From JAAAOZ01 sp964496595 (GTDB lineage: Bacteria; Chloroflexota; Anaerolineae; B4-G1; SLSP01): a stretch of DNA of 10,023 nucleotides. Below are positions 1-6,377 of this stretch, piece after piece (the first letter of the stretch is position 1; each line of letters starts with the position of its first letter). Below the pieces are notes generated by a model. It was not told the DNA's origin. It did no database searches and saw only the letters and a program-made list of their open reading frames with translations. Position numbers and translations under genes: made by a program. The stretch lies in assembly GCA_964496595.1 (NCBI GenBank), contig CAZCAI010000160.1, forward strand, positions 1 to 10,023. Direction: 5' to 3'.

Positions 1-7
1 TCGAGTG

Positions 8-53
8 GGCATTTCTAGTTGTCGTCAATGGGTAATTCTAATTGTCGTTGAAC
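8..53. repeat. Two tandem 23-bp degenerate units, possible insertion-sequence end
   Basis: The segment TTCTAGTTGTCGT at 13-25 recurs as TTCTAATTGTCGT at 36-48, exactly 23 bases later with one mismatch, and similarity extends a few bases on each side. Short direct repeats of this pitch next to a transposase remnant resemble the repeated transposase-binding sites at the ends of some insertion sequences, for instance the IS21 type. The family assignment is a guess. The element would lie mostly to the left of the window, and the repeat may be unrelated to the adjacent transposase pseudogene. Confidence 0.35.
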
Positions 54-55
54 AC

Positions 56-706
56 GTGTTGCCGTTATTACGGATTCCGAATCCACATCAGGCCTCCCCG
101 TATCTATTTCAAGACCACGGGGTGTTGCGTTTTTTGGGATTCACCTTGGCCCAGATTCGGGATGGATTCAACGACAAGGGGGTGCGGAGTACCACGGGGC
201 AAGCGCGGATGCGACCGCATCATCGGGATACATTGTACAATGGGCTGAAGGCCGTGACGTCGCCCAGCCTCCCGCGGTTTCGGGATGCACATCGCCAGGG
301 GATGATCCAACATAACTTGTTAGCGGGCGGGATCTTCGCCGTGGACGGGACAGGCATCCGTCACAGCGACTATCACGTGGTGATCCTGCAACAGGTGGGC
401 GAGGCGGCCCCGTTTGTAGTTGATTGGCGGGTGCAAGGGCCGGGGCTATCAAATGGCTGTTGATGGACGGGGCTTATGCGAATGGCGCATGGCTTGCCAA
501 TCTCCAACGCCAGGAGATCGGGGTAGCCGCTCGGGTGTATGCGGAGATGAAGATCTTTGAAGAAATGTGGAAGAATTGGTCGCCTCCTTGGGCGTCAAGG
601 TGCCCACACTCTCGATCCCGCCCGTTTAGCAGACACCGCAGACGATAACCCAATGCCACACCGGGCCGAGGGAAAACGGGGGGCCACAACGTTTAACCTG
701 GTGTGA
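56..706 (+). pseudogene. Degenerate DDE transposase, at least three frames
   Basis: This is the remnant of a DDE-type transposase. The first catalytic aspartate context is visible as GIFAVDGTGI at about 331-360 in frame 2. The second, WLLMDGAYANGAWL at about 451-492, is in frame 1, so the reading frame breaks near 440 and sequence between the two motifs is missing. A third stretch, VEELVASLGVKVPTLSIPPV at about 567-626, reads in frame 0 and ends at a stop at 627-629. Possible remains continue in frame 2 to a stop at 704-706. The third catalytic acidic residue and the C-terminal part are not recognisable. The N-terminal half contains an LRFLGFTLAQIRDGFN-like segment. The overall layout suggests an IS4-like superfamily enzyme, but the exact family could not be named. 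Multiple frame breaks make an active protein very unlikely. An upstream in-frame GTG at position 5 lies inside the tandem repeat and is probably not a real start. Confidence 0.7.
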
Positions 707-727
707 ACACAGCATCTCGTCTGGGTC

Positions 728-778
728 GCATAAGGCACGGAGCAGGGTTTTTATCCCCTCCGCCCTCGTGCGTTATGC
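728..778. repeat. Imperfect inverted repeat, 12-bp arms
   Basis: GCATAAGGCACG at 728-739 pairs with CGTGCGTTATGC at 767-778, matching at 11 of 12 positions. The 27-base spacer contains a GGGTTTTTATCCC segment that may form a small inner stem. The arms share the core of the palindromes at 812-873 (GCATAATGCACG-like), so all belong to one degenerate repeat family. It lies on the downstream side of the minus-strand remnant that follows. There is no clear T-tract to support a simple intrinsic terminator. Confidence 0.55.
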
Positions 779-811
779 TCCCTTGGATCATCTTCCACAG
801 GAGACCAGGAT

Positions 812-873
812 GGCATAGTGCACGAAGGTCGGCATAATGCACGAACAGCCTATCTCGCCGCGTGCATTATGCC
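812..873. repeat. Direct and inverted copies of a GGCATAATGCACG palindromic unit
   Basis: GGCATAGTGCACGAA (812-826) and GGCATAATGCACGAA (831-845) are near-identical direct copies. The second forms a perfect 13-bp inverted repeat with CGTGCATTATGCC at 861-873, across a 17-base spacer. On the minus strand, the stop codon of the remnant gene falls inside the right arm, so the hairpin begins directly at the end of that reading frame. Possible roles are an RNA-stabilising 3' hairpin, a bidirectional terminator lacking a U-tract, or a REP-like mobile repeat. The sequence does not decide between these. Confidence 0.65.
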
Positions 874-1215
874 TCTGCCTGTACTGCGTGGACGACGATA
901 CCTTCCGCTGAACAAACGCCGCGCACGATGGCCCACTGCCGTATCAGATCGCGCAAGTCTGCCGCAACCTCAGCCCCCGCAGCCACGAGCGGCATCGCCC
1001 CCGCGCCTGGCAGCGTCAGCCAGAGGGCGTTCTTCGGCGGTATGGCTATGATAATCCCCCGCAGCAGCACAGTGCCCGGCGCGGCGACGAAGGGGGCTAA
1101 CGCCGTCTCGTCTATGCCATCCAGGTGCGGCAATGGCCCCCGCGCGGGCGCCACGGTAATCAGTCGCACATCATTGACGCCCTGAGTGTCCGCCGTGAGG
1201 CAGTGCTTGCTTCTG
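864..1215 (-). pseudogene. C-terminal remnant of an unrecognised protein (copy A)
   Basis: On the minus strand an open frame of about 115 residues reads from about 1215 to a TAA at 864-866. It contains segments such as DVRLITVAPARGPLPHL, DIDETA-like GIDETALAPFV, PGTVLLRGIIIAIPPKNALW, LRDLIRQWAIVRG and a terminal GIVVHAVQAEA. The frame stays open further upstream to about 1346, but that extension runs through unrelated sequence and a palindrome, so it is not trusted as the N-terminus. No start codon or ribosome-binding site is convincing at the homology boundary. The same sequence recurs, more damaged, at about 1477-1677 and ends in the same QAEA tail. The protein was not recognised. The conserved hydrophobic pattern and the shared boundary with copy B point to a truncated gene rather than chance. 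Confidence 0.5.
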
Positions 1216-1329
1216 GAGATCTGGGTTTGACGGGGATCACTGCCGGTTAGAGCAACGAGACAACGGGGCTGTTTCGGAGCATCGTATTTCACGGGGAAAC
1301 ATCCAGGGTAACAAACGGGGATTGGCATT

Positions 1330-1389
1330 GGTTGTACGATGCACAAAACCCCGGTTTTGTCCTAACTTGTCCTCGTGCATCGTACAGCC
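1330..1389. repeat. Imperfect inverted repeat, 15-bp arms, with nested inner stem
   Basis: GGTTGTACGATGCAC at 1330-1344 pairs with GTGCATCGTACAGCC at 1375-1389 at 14 of 15 positions. Inside it, ACAAAACC (1343-1350) and GGTTTTGT (1353-1360) are perfect complements around two bases. The outer arms resemble the units at 1414-1464, forming an alternating palindromic array. The position, downstream of a minus-strand gene remnant, mirrors the palindrome cluster of cassette 1. Confidence 0.6.
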
Positions 1390-1413
1390 CTTCCCATCGC
1401 TCTGCCTGACAAT

Positions 1414-1464
1414 GGGCTGTACGGCGCACGAACCGGCCTTTTCGTCACGTGCGCTGTACAGCCC
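1414..1464. repeat. Inverted repeat, 17-bp arms (GGGCTGTAC...GCACG)
   Basis: GGGCTGTACGGCGCACG at 1414-1430 pairs with CGTGCGCTGTACAGCCC at 1448-1464 at 16 of 17 positions, with a 17-base spacer. The left arm can alternatively pair with GTACAGCCC at 1382-1390 of the preceding palindrome, so two mutually exclusive folds are possible. The spacer length equals that of the 831-873 palindrome in cassette 1, although the arm sequences have diverged. This supports a shared origin as a REP- or BIME-like element. Confidence 0.65.
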
Positions 1465-1476
1465 TCGTCAATCTGC

Positions 1477-1677
1477 CTCCGCCTGCATCGTGTGGACGAC
1501 GATGCCCCCCACAAAAACAGACGCCGCTTATGCTGGCCCATGCGCCCGGCAGCGCCAGCCTCAACGCCGTCTCGTCGATGTCGGCAAGATGCGGCAAGTC
1601 CCCCCGTGATGGCACCGGTAATCAACCGTACATCGCCGACGCGCTGAGTGTCCGCCGCGAGGCGGTGCTTGCTTCTG
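1477..1677 (-). pseudogene. C-terminal remnant of the same unrecognised protein (copy B), frameshifted and shortened
   Basis: This minus-strand stretch is homologous to copy A. The 60 bases at 1618-1677 match 1156-1215 at 51 positions, and the C-terminal tail reads GIVVHTMQAEAD before a TGA, like the GIVVHAVQAEA tail of copy A. Relative to A it lacks most of the central segment. A small length difference near 1575-1617 also throws the two conserved halves into different frames. It is therefore a more decayed paralogue. Both copies stop being alike at the same place (…GCTTGCTTCTG at 1209-1215 and 1671-1677), a sharp shared boundary. The promoter of the plus-strand operon begins immediately beyond it. 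Confidence 0.5.
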
Positions 1678-1721
1678 TTGTCATTTCGCGGCTCCGGATG
1701 TATGCTCAGAGTATGACAACA
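1676..1721 (+). promoter_or_regulatory. Sigma70-like promoter flanked by a 9-bp perfect inverted repeat
   Basis: TTGTCA at 1678-1683 (5 of 6 to the -35 consensus) is separated by exactly 17 bases from TATGCT at 1701-1706 (4 of 6 to the -10), which predicts a start near 1713. TGTTGTCAT at 1676-1684 and ATGACAACA at 1713-1721 are perfect complements. The left arm therefore covers the -35 box and the right arm the predicted start site. This is a plausible operator for a dimeric or looping regulator, though no regulator gene is present. The promoter would drive the whole plus-strand gene string that begins at 1746. An ATG at 1713, in frame with the lipoprotein gene, coincides with the predicted start site, so leaderless initiation is an alternative. 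Confidence 0.5.
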
Positions 1722-1745
1722 AGGGCTGAACTGGGGGGGCGCGCT

Positions 1746-2195
1746 ATGAGAAAACGCTACGCAATCGTTATCATCATCGCTGTGGTATTGGCAACAACTC
1801 TGGCTTGCCTGGATTTTGGCCCCGAAGAAGAAACGACGGCCCCAACCGAGAGCCAGGTGAGCCGCTGCCGGGCCGAAATGTACGTGCTAGACTCTGCCAC
1901 CATCACGCCGCTGGGCTTTAAGCTGGATGGATCGGGCATCGATGACATCATCTGGTTCAAATTCGAGACGGATGCCGACGATCTCGCGCAGGTGTTCGAT
2001 ACCACGGTTGTGGATGTGCGTACCTTTGAGAAAGGTGTCAGTATGATGACGCTGGGCAACGTCGCGTGGTGGGATGTCGAGGGCAAGCATTTACTGGGAG
2101 GCCAGGTGGCCCTGCCCAACGCGCGATTTATGACCTTCGGCGCGGAGAAGGTAGAGGGTGGGTATGTCATCTACGTGGTCTGGAATGAAACGTGA
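1746..2195 (+). CDS. Small predicted lipoprotein, first gene of the operon
   Basis: This is a 149-residue protein. It has a classic lipoprotein signal: a basic start (MRKR), a hydrophobic stretch at residues 5-20 and a cysteine at residue 21 (TTLA-C), followed by an acidic, Thr-rich linker to about residue 38. The lipobox is imperfect, with threonine at -3. The mature part contains GIDDIIWFKFETD (about residues 64-76), a WWDVEGKHLLGGQ segment (about 88-100), LPNARFM and a C-terminal YVVWNET. It resembles short uncharacterised proteins seen beside immunity genes, but no family name can be given. The start at 1746 follows a run of G residues that may serve as ribosome-binding site. An in-frame ATG at 1713 would add 11 residues and spoil the signal peptide. 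The stop overlaps the next start by one base (TGATG), so the two are probably translationally coupled. It is probably membrane-anchored on the outer side of the cytoplasmic membrane. Confidence 0.75.
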   Translation: MRKRYAIVIIIAVVLATTLACLDFGPEEETTAPTESQVSRCRAEMYVLDSATITPLGFKLDGSGIDDIIWFKFETDADDLAQVFDTTVVDVRTFEKGVSMMTLGNVAWWDVEGKHLLGGQVALPNARFMTFGAEKVEGGYVIYVVWNET

Positions 2196-2380
2196 TGGAC
2201 GCTAACCTGATCCCGGCCATCTACCACTACCAGGACGGCGATATATTCTACGGGCACATCCTCCAAGCTGCCGGTGCAGACGTGAACCTGTGTGCGCAGG
2301 ATGGTTACAGCCCACTTTTGATGGCGCAGGAGCAGGGAGATCAGGCGATGATCGCGCTGTTGACCGGCAGCGATGGGTAA
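2195..2380 (+). CDS. Short single-ankyrin protein, probably a gene remnant
   Basis: This is a 61-residue reading frame whose second half is one ankyrin unit: a loop reading GADVNLCAQDGYSPLLMAQE (about residues 28-47), then a helix and an ALLTG end. The first 20 residues (MDANLIPAIYHYQDGDIFYG) are not ankyrin-like. One repeat cannot form a stable ankyrin fold alone, so this is likely the fused N- and C-terminal ends of a formerly longer ankyrin immunity-type protein. It starts on the stop of the lipoprotein gene (TGATG) and overlaps the following ankyrin-YwqG gene by 8 bases, so translation is probably retained. Read as a former neighbour of the same kind, it suggests ankyrin genes were gained and lost here. 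It could instead be a real small accessory protein. Confidence 0.6.
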   Translation: MDANLIPAIYHYQDGDIFYGHILQAAGADVNLCAQDGYSPLLMAQEQGDQAMIALLTGSDG

Positions 2381-4565
2381 CGTAGAGGATAAAGAGACAA
2401 TGGCGAAACTATATGCTTTGATGGACGCGATTGTGCATCACGACCTCGAACAGGTGCGCGCGTTGTTGCAGGAAGGTGTGGACCTCAACCGGCGCTACTT
2501 GTCGGACTATCCGCTACAAGCGGCCATCCGCACCGGCAGCCTGGAATTGGTGCAAGCGTTTCTGGAATCCGGCTTAGACGTGAACTTTGAATACGGCGAG
2601 CCGGGGCAGCGCAACCGAAAGACCGCGTTGCTATTCGCCGTGCAGTGCAATCAACCGGAGATCTGCCGGTTTTTGCTGGCGCAGGGCGCTGACTCAAATT
2701 TTTTGCAGACGAACGCAGCGCGGGATGAAGACCTCACGCCCCTGGAGATCGCCATCCAGCGCAATCACCAGGAAGTCTTCAACATCCTGCTGCCACAGAC
2801 CGACCTGAGCATCGGGCAGGGGCTACACTACGAGGGGCGGCACATCCATCTGGCGTGCCGAGCGGGCCATCTGGACATGATGCGCGGCTTGGTGGAAGCC
2901 GGCGTGGACGTCAACCCGCGCGGCGGCGTGAACGAGCTGACGCCGTTGCACATTGCCACAGAATACAATCATCCGGCCCTCGTTGCCTATCTATTGGCGC
3001 GCGGCGCGGACGTGGACGCGCGAGATCGTCGCCTGAACGTCCCGCTGCACGCCGCCAAAAGCCGCGAGGTCGCGCAGATGCTCATCGCGCAGGGGGCCGA
3101 CGTCAACGCGCAGAACGATTTCGGCGAGACGCCGCTGTTCCGGCAACGGGCCCCGCAAATCGTTGCGCTGCTGCTCGAAAGCGGCGCGGAGGTCAATACG
3201 CAGTGCAACTCCGGCGATACGCTGCTCCACAGGGTGTTGGCAAGCGCGGCATATCCTTATTTATTCGGCGCTACATCTGATTCCGACCACGCAATGGCCG
3301 TGGTAGAGCAGATCGTCGCGCTGCTCGTGGCGCACGGCGCGGATGTGAATGCCGTGGCGCGCAAGGGCGCGACGCCCCTGCACTACGCCTGCCGCGATGC
3401 CGCGCTCGAAACCGTCGCGCTGCTGATCCAGAGCGGGGCCGATGTCAACGCGCAGTCGTCCAACGGGGTATACAATGGTACACCGCTGCACGTCGCCGTT
3501 GAGTCGAAACGAGACGAAGTCTGCGGACTGCTGCTTGAGAATAGCGCGGACGTGAACGCCGCCAACAACGTAGGTGATACGCCCCTGCATCTGGCGGCGG
3601 AGAGCGGCTACACCCAAATCGCCCGACGGTTGCTGGCCGGCGGGGCCGATACAACGGTGGTAAATCACGCGGGCGAGACGGCGCTGGATATTGCGCTCGA
3701 ATTGCGACACACCCCCCTCATTAAGTTCCTGGGCGGGACATTGCCTCCCAAACCCGCGCCAGTCAGCAAAATCCTCCCCGCAATCTCGCTGGCGAAGTAC
3801 AAGAAGAGCCTGGTCATCCCCGACGGGCTGCTGCCCTACAAGCAGCCGTTGTTGGATTCGGTGCGGCCTTTCATCGCCATCCACCCGCAGCCTGACGACG
3901 CGCTGGCCTTGTGGGAGAGCAAATTCGGCGGGCTGCCGTACTTGCCGCGCGCGCATCCGTATCCGCTGGATGGGGAGGGCAAGCCGCTGTTCTTCCTGGT
4001 GCAGATCAACTTCGCCGAGACGCCCCGGCTGGATGGCTTCCCGGAGCGCGGGCTTCTGGCGTTTTACATCTACGCTAACTATGTCTACAGCCTGAGCGAC
4101 GATAACACACGCCAGGAGAAATTCCGCGTGCTCTATTTCCCCGATGTGACGCAGGATGAGGACGTGCTGACCACGGATTTCGATTTCCTGCCCCGCTTTG
4201 AAGCCCCGCCCATCGAGCGCCCGCTAGGATTGCGCTTTCAAATGGATCATGCCCCGGTCTCCAATGAGGACTATCGCTTTGAGGAAAAAATCGGCCAGCC
4301 CTTTTACGAGATTGACCCCGGCATGACCTTCCAGGAGCAGATGGCGTTCTTCAAGATGCGGTACTGCAAGCTGGGCGGCTATCCCGGCACGACGCAGGGC
4401 TACCCCATCGTCGCTGAGACCGGCAAGGACGTCCTACTGCTGCAAATTTCCTGCGGCGAACACATCACCTGGGGCGATGGCGGCCTCGCCAACTTCTTCA
4501 TCGCGCCGGAGGATTTGGCAACGTGCGATTTCTCGCGGGTGTTGTATAACTGGAATTGTGGGTAA
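2373..4565 (+). CDS. Ankyrin-repeat plus YwqG (DUF1963) fusion protein
   Basis: This is a 730-residue cytosolic protein with no signal or membrane segment. Residues about 10-455 are ankyrin repeats: the typical G-A-D-V-N loop recurs at 35, 67, 105, 177, 211, 241, 271, 322, 355, 391 and 424, with a degenerate unit near 144. Most are spaced 32-39 apart. Units ending at 241 and 271 have a pitch of only 30, and a 51-residue step at 271-322 contains an insertion. After a Pro-rich linker (about 457-465), residues about 505-730 form a YwqG/DUF1963 domain: KFGGLPYLP (517-525), LFFLVQINFAE (539-549), GLLAFYIY, KLGGYPGTTQ (666-675), LLLQI, and ITWGDGGLANFFI (698-710), ending in FSRVLYNWNCG. Ankyrin and YwqG domains are both known from immunity loci of polymorphic toxin systems. 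A fusion of two such modules fits a poly-immunity protein, though ligand and function are inferred. The ATG at 2373 overlaps the upstream gene by 8 bases. Confidence 0.9.
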   Translation: MGNVEDKETMAKLYALMDAIVHHDLEQVRALLQEGVDLNRRYLSDYPLQAAIRTGSLELVQAFLESGLDVNFEYGEPGQRNRKTALLFAVQCNQPEICRFLLAQGADSNFLQTNAARDEDLTPLEIAIQRNHQEVFNILLPQTDLSIGQGLHYEGRHIHLACRAGHLDMMRGLVEAGVDVNPRGGVNELTPLHIATEYNHPALVAYLLARGADVDARDRRLNVPLHAAKSREVAQMLIAQGADVNAQNDFGETPLFRQRAPQIVALLLESGAEVNTQCNSGDTLLHRVLASAAYPYLFGATSDSDHAMAVVEQIVALLVAHGADVNAVARKGATPLHYACRDAALETVALLIQSGADVNAQSSNGVYNGTPLHVAVESKRDEVCGLLLENSADVNAANNVGDTPLHLAAESGYTQIARRLLAGGADTTVVNHAGETALDIALELRHTPLIKFLGGTLPPKPAPVSKILPAISLAKYKKSLVIPDGLLPYKQPLLDSVRPFIAIHPQPDDALALWESKFGGLPYLPRAHPYPLDGEGKPLFFLVQINFAETPRLDGFPERGLLAFYIYANYVYSLSDDNTRQEKFRVLYFPDVTQDEDVLTTDFDFLPRFEAPPIERPLGLRFQMDHAPVSNEDYRFEEKIGQPFYEIDPGMTFQEQMAFFKMRYCKLGGYPGTTQGYPIVAETGKDVLLLQISCGEHITWGDGGLANFFIAPEDLATCDFSRVLYNWNCG

Positions 4566-4567
4566 AT

Positions 4568-5899
4568 ATGAAACTACACTCTCCTGCTCGACCTTATCTC
4601 AAAGCCGCGCAAAAAGCGTGGGCCGCCGACGATCCGCGCGGGGCATTGCGCGAACTGGTGCAGGGCTTGCGCGCGGACGCCGGATACAAGCCGACCTACA
4701 AGCTCGCGGCGCAGTCTTTACGCGCCCTGGAAGCGGAGGACGAGGCGCGTCTGGTGGAGGCCGTGCTCGCCGATTTCCATTCCGCCGATCCCTTTTACGC
4801 TCTCGGCGACTACTGCGCCGACGATCAGAACTTCGCGCTGGCCCTCCCCATCCTGGAGCGTGCCCACACCCTGGCCCCTCAGCGCCTCGATGTGACGCTG
4901 ACGCTGGCGCAGAGCTATACGTCGCGCTTTCGCCCCCAGGATGCCTATGACGTACTCCAACGTGTCGGCCTGCGGGGCGACTTCTGGGCCACCTACGAGT
5001 TTTACTGGGCCGCCCTGCTCTGCAATCATCATCTCACGGAGATCGCTGAATTTGTGGAGGTGGAACGCGCTAACGTCGCGCGGGTGGATCTGGAAGCAGC
5101 GCTGCGTGACAGTCTCAACTATGCACTCGACAAACTGGCCTATGCCCTGGCGCGCCTGCAATCCTTCCCCCCGGAGTTGCCACCGCGCATCTGGGATTGG
5201 CACTTCATCCAATACGGCGCGGCGATTCTCGACTATTTCGACGACCGCGAAGCCGAGGATGCGCTTGACATTGCCGGGGGGCGCTGGGTGGCCCTATGGA
5301 TCTCGTCCGCGCACGTCGCTATGCTCCTGGATAAGCTCGGTCAACTGTTGACCACGTTGGAGCGTGAGCCGCAGTGTGTCATCACGCTGCTGGATCGTGA
5401 CTCCGAGATCATCGGGCGGGCTGCGGCGCTGGTATTCGATCTGCCCTTCGAACTTACTGCGGCGGAAACGGTCGCAGGGCTGGCGCATCCGGACAGCCTG
5501 CTCGTCGCCGCGGATCACCGGCAGTTGCGCGACAAAGCCCTGATGCCGGTGTTGGCCGGGCAGACGATCTTCGCCCTCAACCTGCACTGGCTGCGGCACG
5601 GCGGGCTGACGCCGGACATTGCCGGGGTTCTGACCCAGGCGCTCTATCTGCCGTGGAACGGTGGCACTCAGGTTGACTGGAAAACGAACCAGATCGTCCA
5701 TACCGATCCCGATACCCGCCCGGCGGAGGTCATCGCACAGGAATTGGCCGCGACGGAACCGAGGCAGGACGCGCACTTCGATGAGACCCTGGCCTTTTAC
5801 CGCGTCCGCGCCGCCTATCTCAAAGGCGGGCGTCACGGCGGCGACCTGCGGCTCCCCTTCCATTGTGACAGCCCAGTGCCGGGATCGTATTTTGCGTAG
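4568..5899 (+). CDS. TPR-like helical repeat protein, unrecognised C-terminal domain
   Basis: This is a 443-residue soluble protein. The N-terminal third is helical and repeat-like: AAQKAWAADDPRGALRELVQ (about residues 13-32) and FALALPILERAHTLAP (89-104), followed by LTLAQSYTSR and AYDVLQRV, fit tetratricopeptide repeats. Residues about 135-345 are mixed helical and hydrophobic with no recognised motif. The last 25 residues (GGDLRLPFHCDSPVPGSYF) look like a conserved tail. No catalytic signature was identified. It starts at the ATG two bases after the ankyrin-YwqG stop; a TTG at 4556 would extend it by four residues into the upstream gene and is less likely. TPR proteins often act as scaffolds or binding modules, which would fit a toxin-binding or accessory role in this array, but that is inference from position only. 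Confidence 0.8.
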   Translation: MKLHSPARPYLKAAQKAWAADDPRGALRELVQGLRADAGYKPTYKLAAQSLRALEAEDEARLVEAVLADFHSADPFYALGDYCADDQNFALALPILERAHTLAPQRLDVTLTLAQSYTSRFRPQDAYDVLQRVGLRGDFWATYEFYWAALLCNHHLTEIAEFVEVERANVARVDLEAALRDSLNYALDKLAYALARLQSFPPELPPRIWDWHFIQYGAAILDYFDDREAEDALDIAGGRWVALWISSAHVAMLLDKLGQLLTTLEREPQCVITLLDRDSEIIGRAAALVFDLPFELTAAETVAGLAHPDSLLVAADHRQLRDKALMPVLAGQTIFALNLHWLRHGGLTPDIAGVLTQALYLPWNGGTQVDWKTNQIVHTDPDTRPAEVIAQELAATEPRQDAHFDETLAFYRVRAAYLKGGRHGGDLRLPFHCDSPVPGSYFA

Positions 5900-5907
5900 G
5901 AGGCGCT

Positions 5908-6375
5908 ATGTCCGAACTATTCCGCGTCGAAGCGTTGCGCGTTGCCGAGAACACCGTCACCTTACAACTGGTCATCATCCACCCTGACCAGCAGCGGTTC
6001 TATACGACCCGCTCCTTCGCCCTGCAACTGCTCTGGGAACCCACACACCTGTCGTATGAATACGATGGGAAAACTGTCTACCATCACGCCCCCAGCGCGC
6101 TCGGCCAGGCCATCACGGTCGAAAACATCCAGGACAGGGACTTTGTCATCACCCACCAGGCGCAGATCATCGCCGCTGTCGCGCGGCTGAAGACGGTCAA
6201 CTATCCGGCGGATAACTATCCGTTCGGCGCGGTGGATTGGGATAATGCCACCAGCCTGCCGCGCGCGGCGCTGGAAATCACCGTGACCGAGCCGCGCTGG
6301 ATCGCGCATCTGCACGCGGGGATGGTGTGGGACAGCGCGGCCTATAACATGGAGCCGCACAGGATAGGTAACTGA
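5908..6375 (+). CDS. Unrecognised 155-residue protein
   Basis: This is a soluble protein with no signal peptide or membrane segment. It is rich in beta-type alternating sequence at the start (ENTVTLQLVIIHPDQQRF, residues 13-30), followed by FALQLLWEPTHLSYEY. The middle has IAAVARLKTVNYPADNYPFG and the end has ALEITVTEPRWIAHLHAGM, WDSAAYNME and PHRIGN. The family was not recognised. An excellent ribosome-binding site AGGAGG at 5898-5903 lies five bases before the ATG, overlapping the stop region of the TPR gene. The next gene follows two bases after the stop, so it sits firmly within the operon. By context it may be another immunity-type protein. Confidence 0.8.
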   Translation: MSELFRVEALRVAENTVTLQLVIIHPDQQRFYTTRSFALQLLWEPTHLSYEYDGKTVYHHAPSALGQAITVENIQDRDFVITHQAQIIAAVARLKTVNYPADNYPFGAVDWDNATSLPRAALEITVTEPRWIAHLHAGMVWDSAAYNMEPHRIGN

Positions 6376-6377
6376 CC

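Larger units (their letters stand above)
707..1329. other. Region without an intact gene: cassette 1 (palindromes plus gene remnant)
   Basis: No intact plausible gene lies here. The stretch holds palindromic clusters at 728-778 and 812-873, a minus-strand gene remnant at about 864-1215, and a spacer (about 1216-1329) in which nothing could be recognised. The organisation matches a second copy at 1330-1677, so this looks like one unit of a tandemly duplicated, decayed cassette. Confidence 0.5.

Noticed and set aside
728..873. CRISPR-like repeat array
   Set aside because: Units alternate in orientation, differ in sequence and are not evenly spaced with unique spacers; no cas gene is near. Palindromic REP-like repeats explain them better.
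867..1346. A 159-codon minus-strand frame as an intact gene
   Set aside because: The homology with copy B ends at 1215, the upstream part crosses unrelated sequence and a palindrome, and no convincing start site exists, so it is treated as a remnant.
1343..1360. Intrinsic terminator at the ACAAAACC/GGTTTTGT stem
   Set aside because: The loop of two bases is too tight, the stem is not GC-rich along its length, and no proper run of T follows on either strand.
1449..1745. Upstream extension of the lipoprotein frame to 1449
   Set aside because: The extension runs antisense through gene remnant B and through the promoter, and would bury the signal peptide inside the protein. The start at 1746 gives a proper lipoprotein signal.
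3261..3956. Long open frame of 231 codons on the minus strand
   Set aside because: It lies antisense to the ankyrin-YwqG gene, whose domains are clear over the same interval. The minus-strand translation shows no recognisable domain and has the Arg/Gln-rich look of a GC-rich shadow frame.
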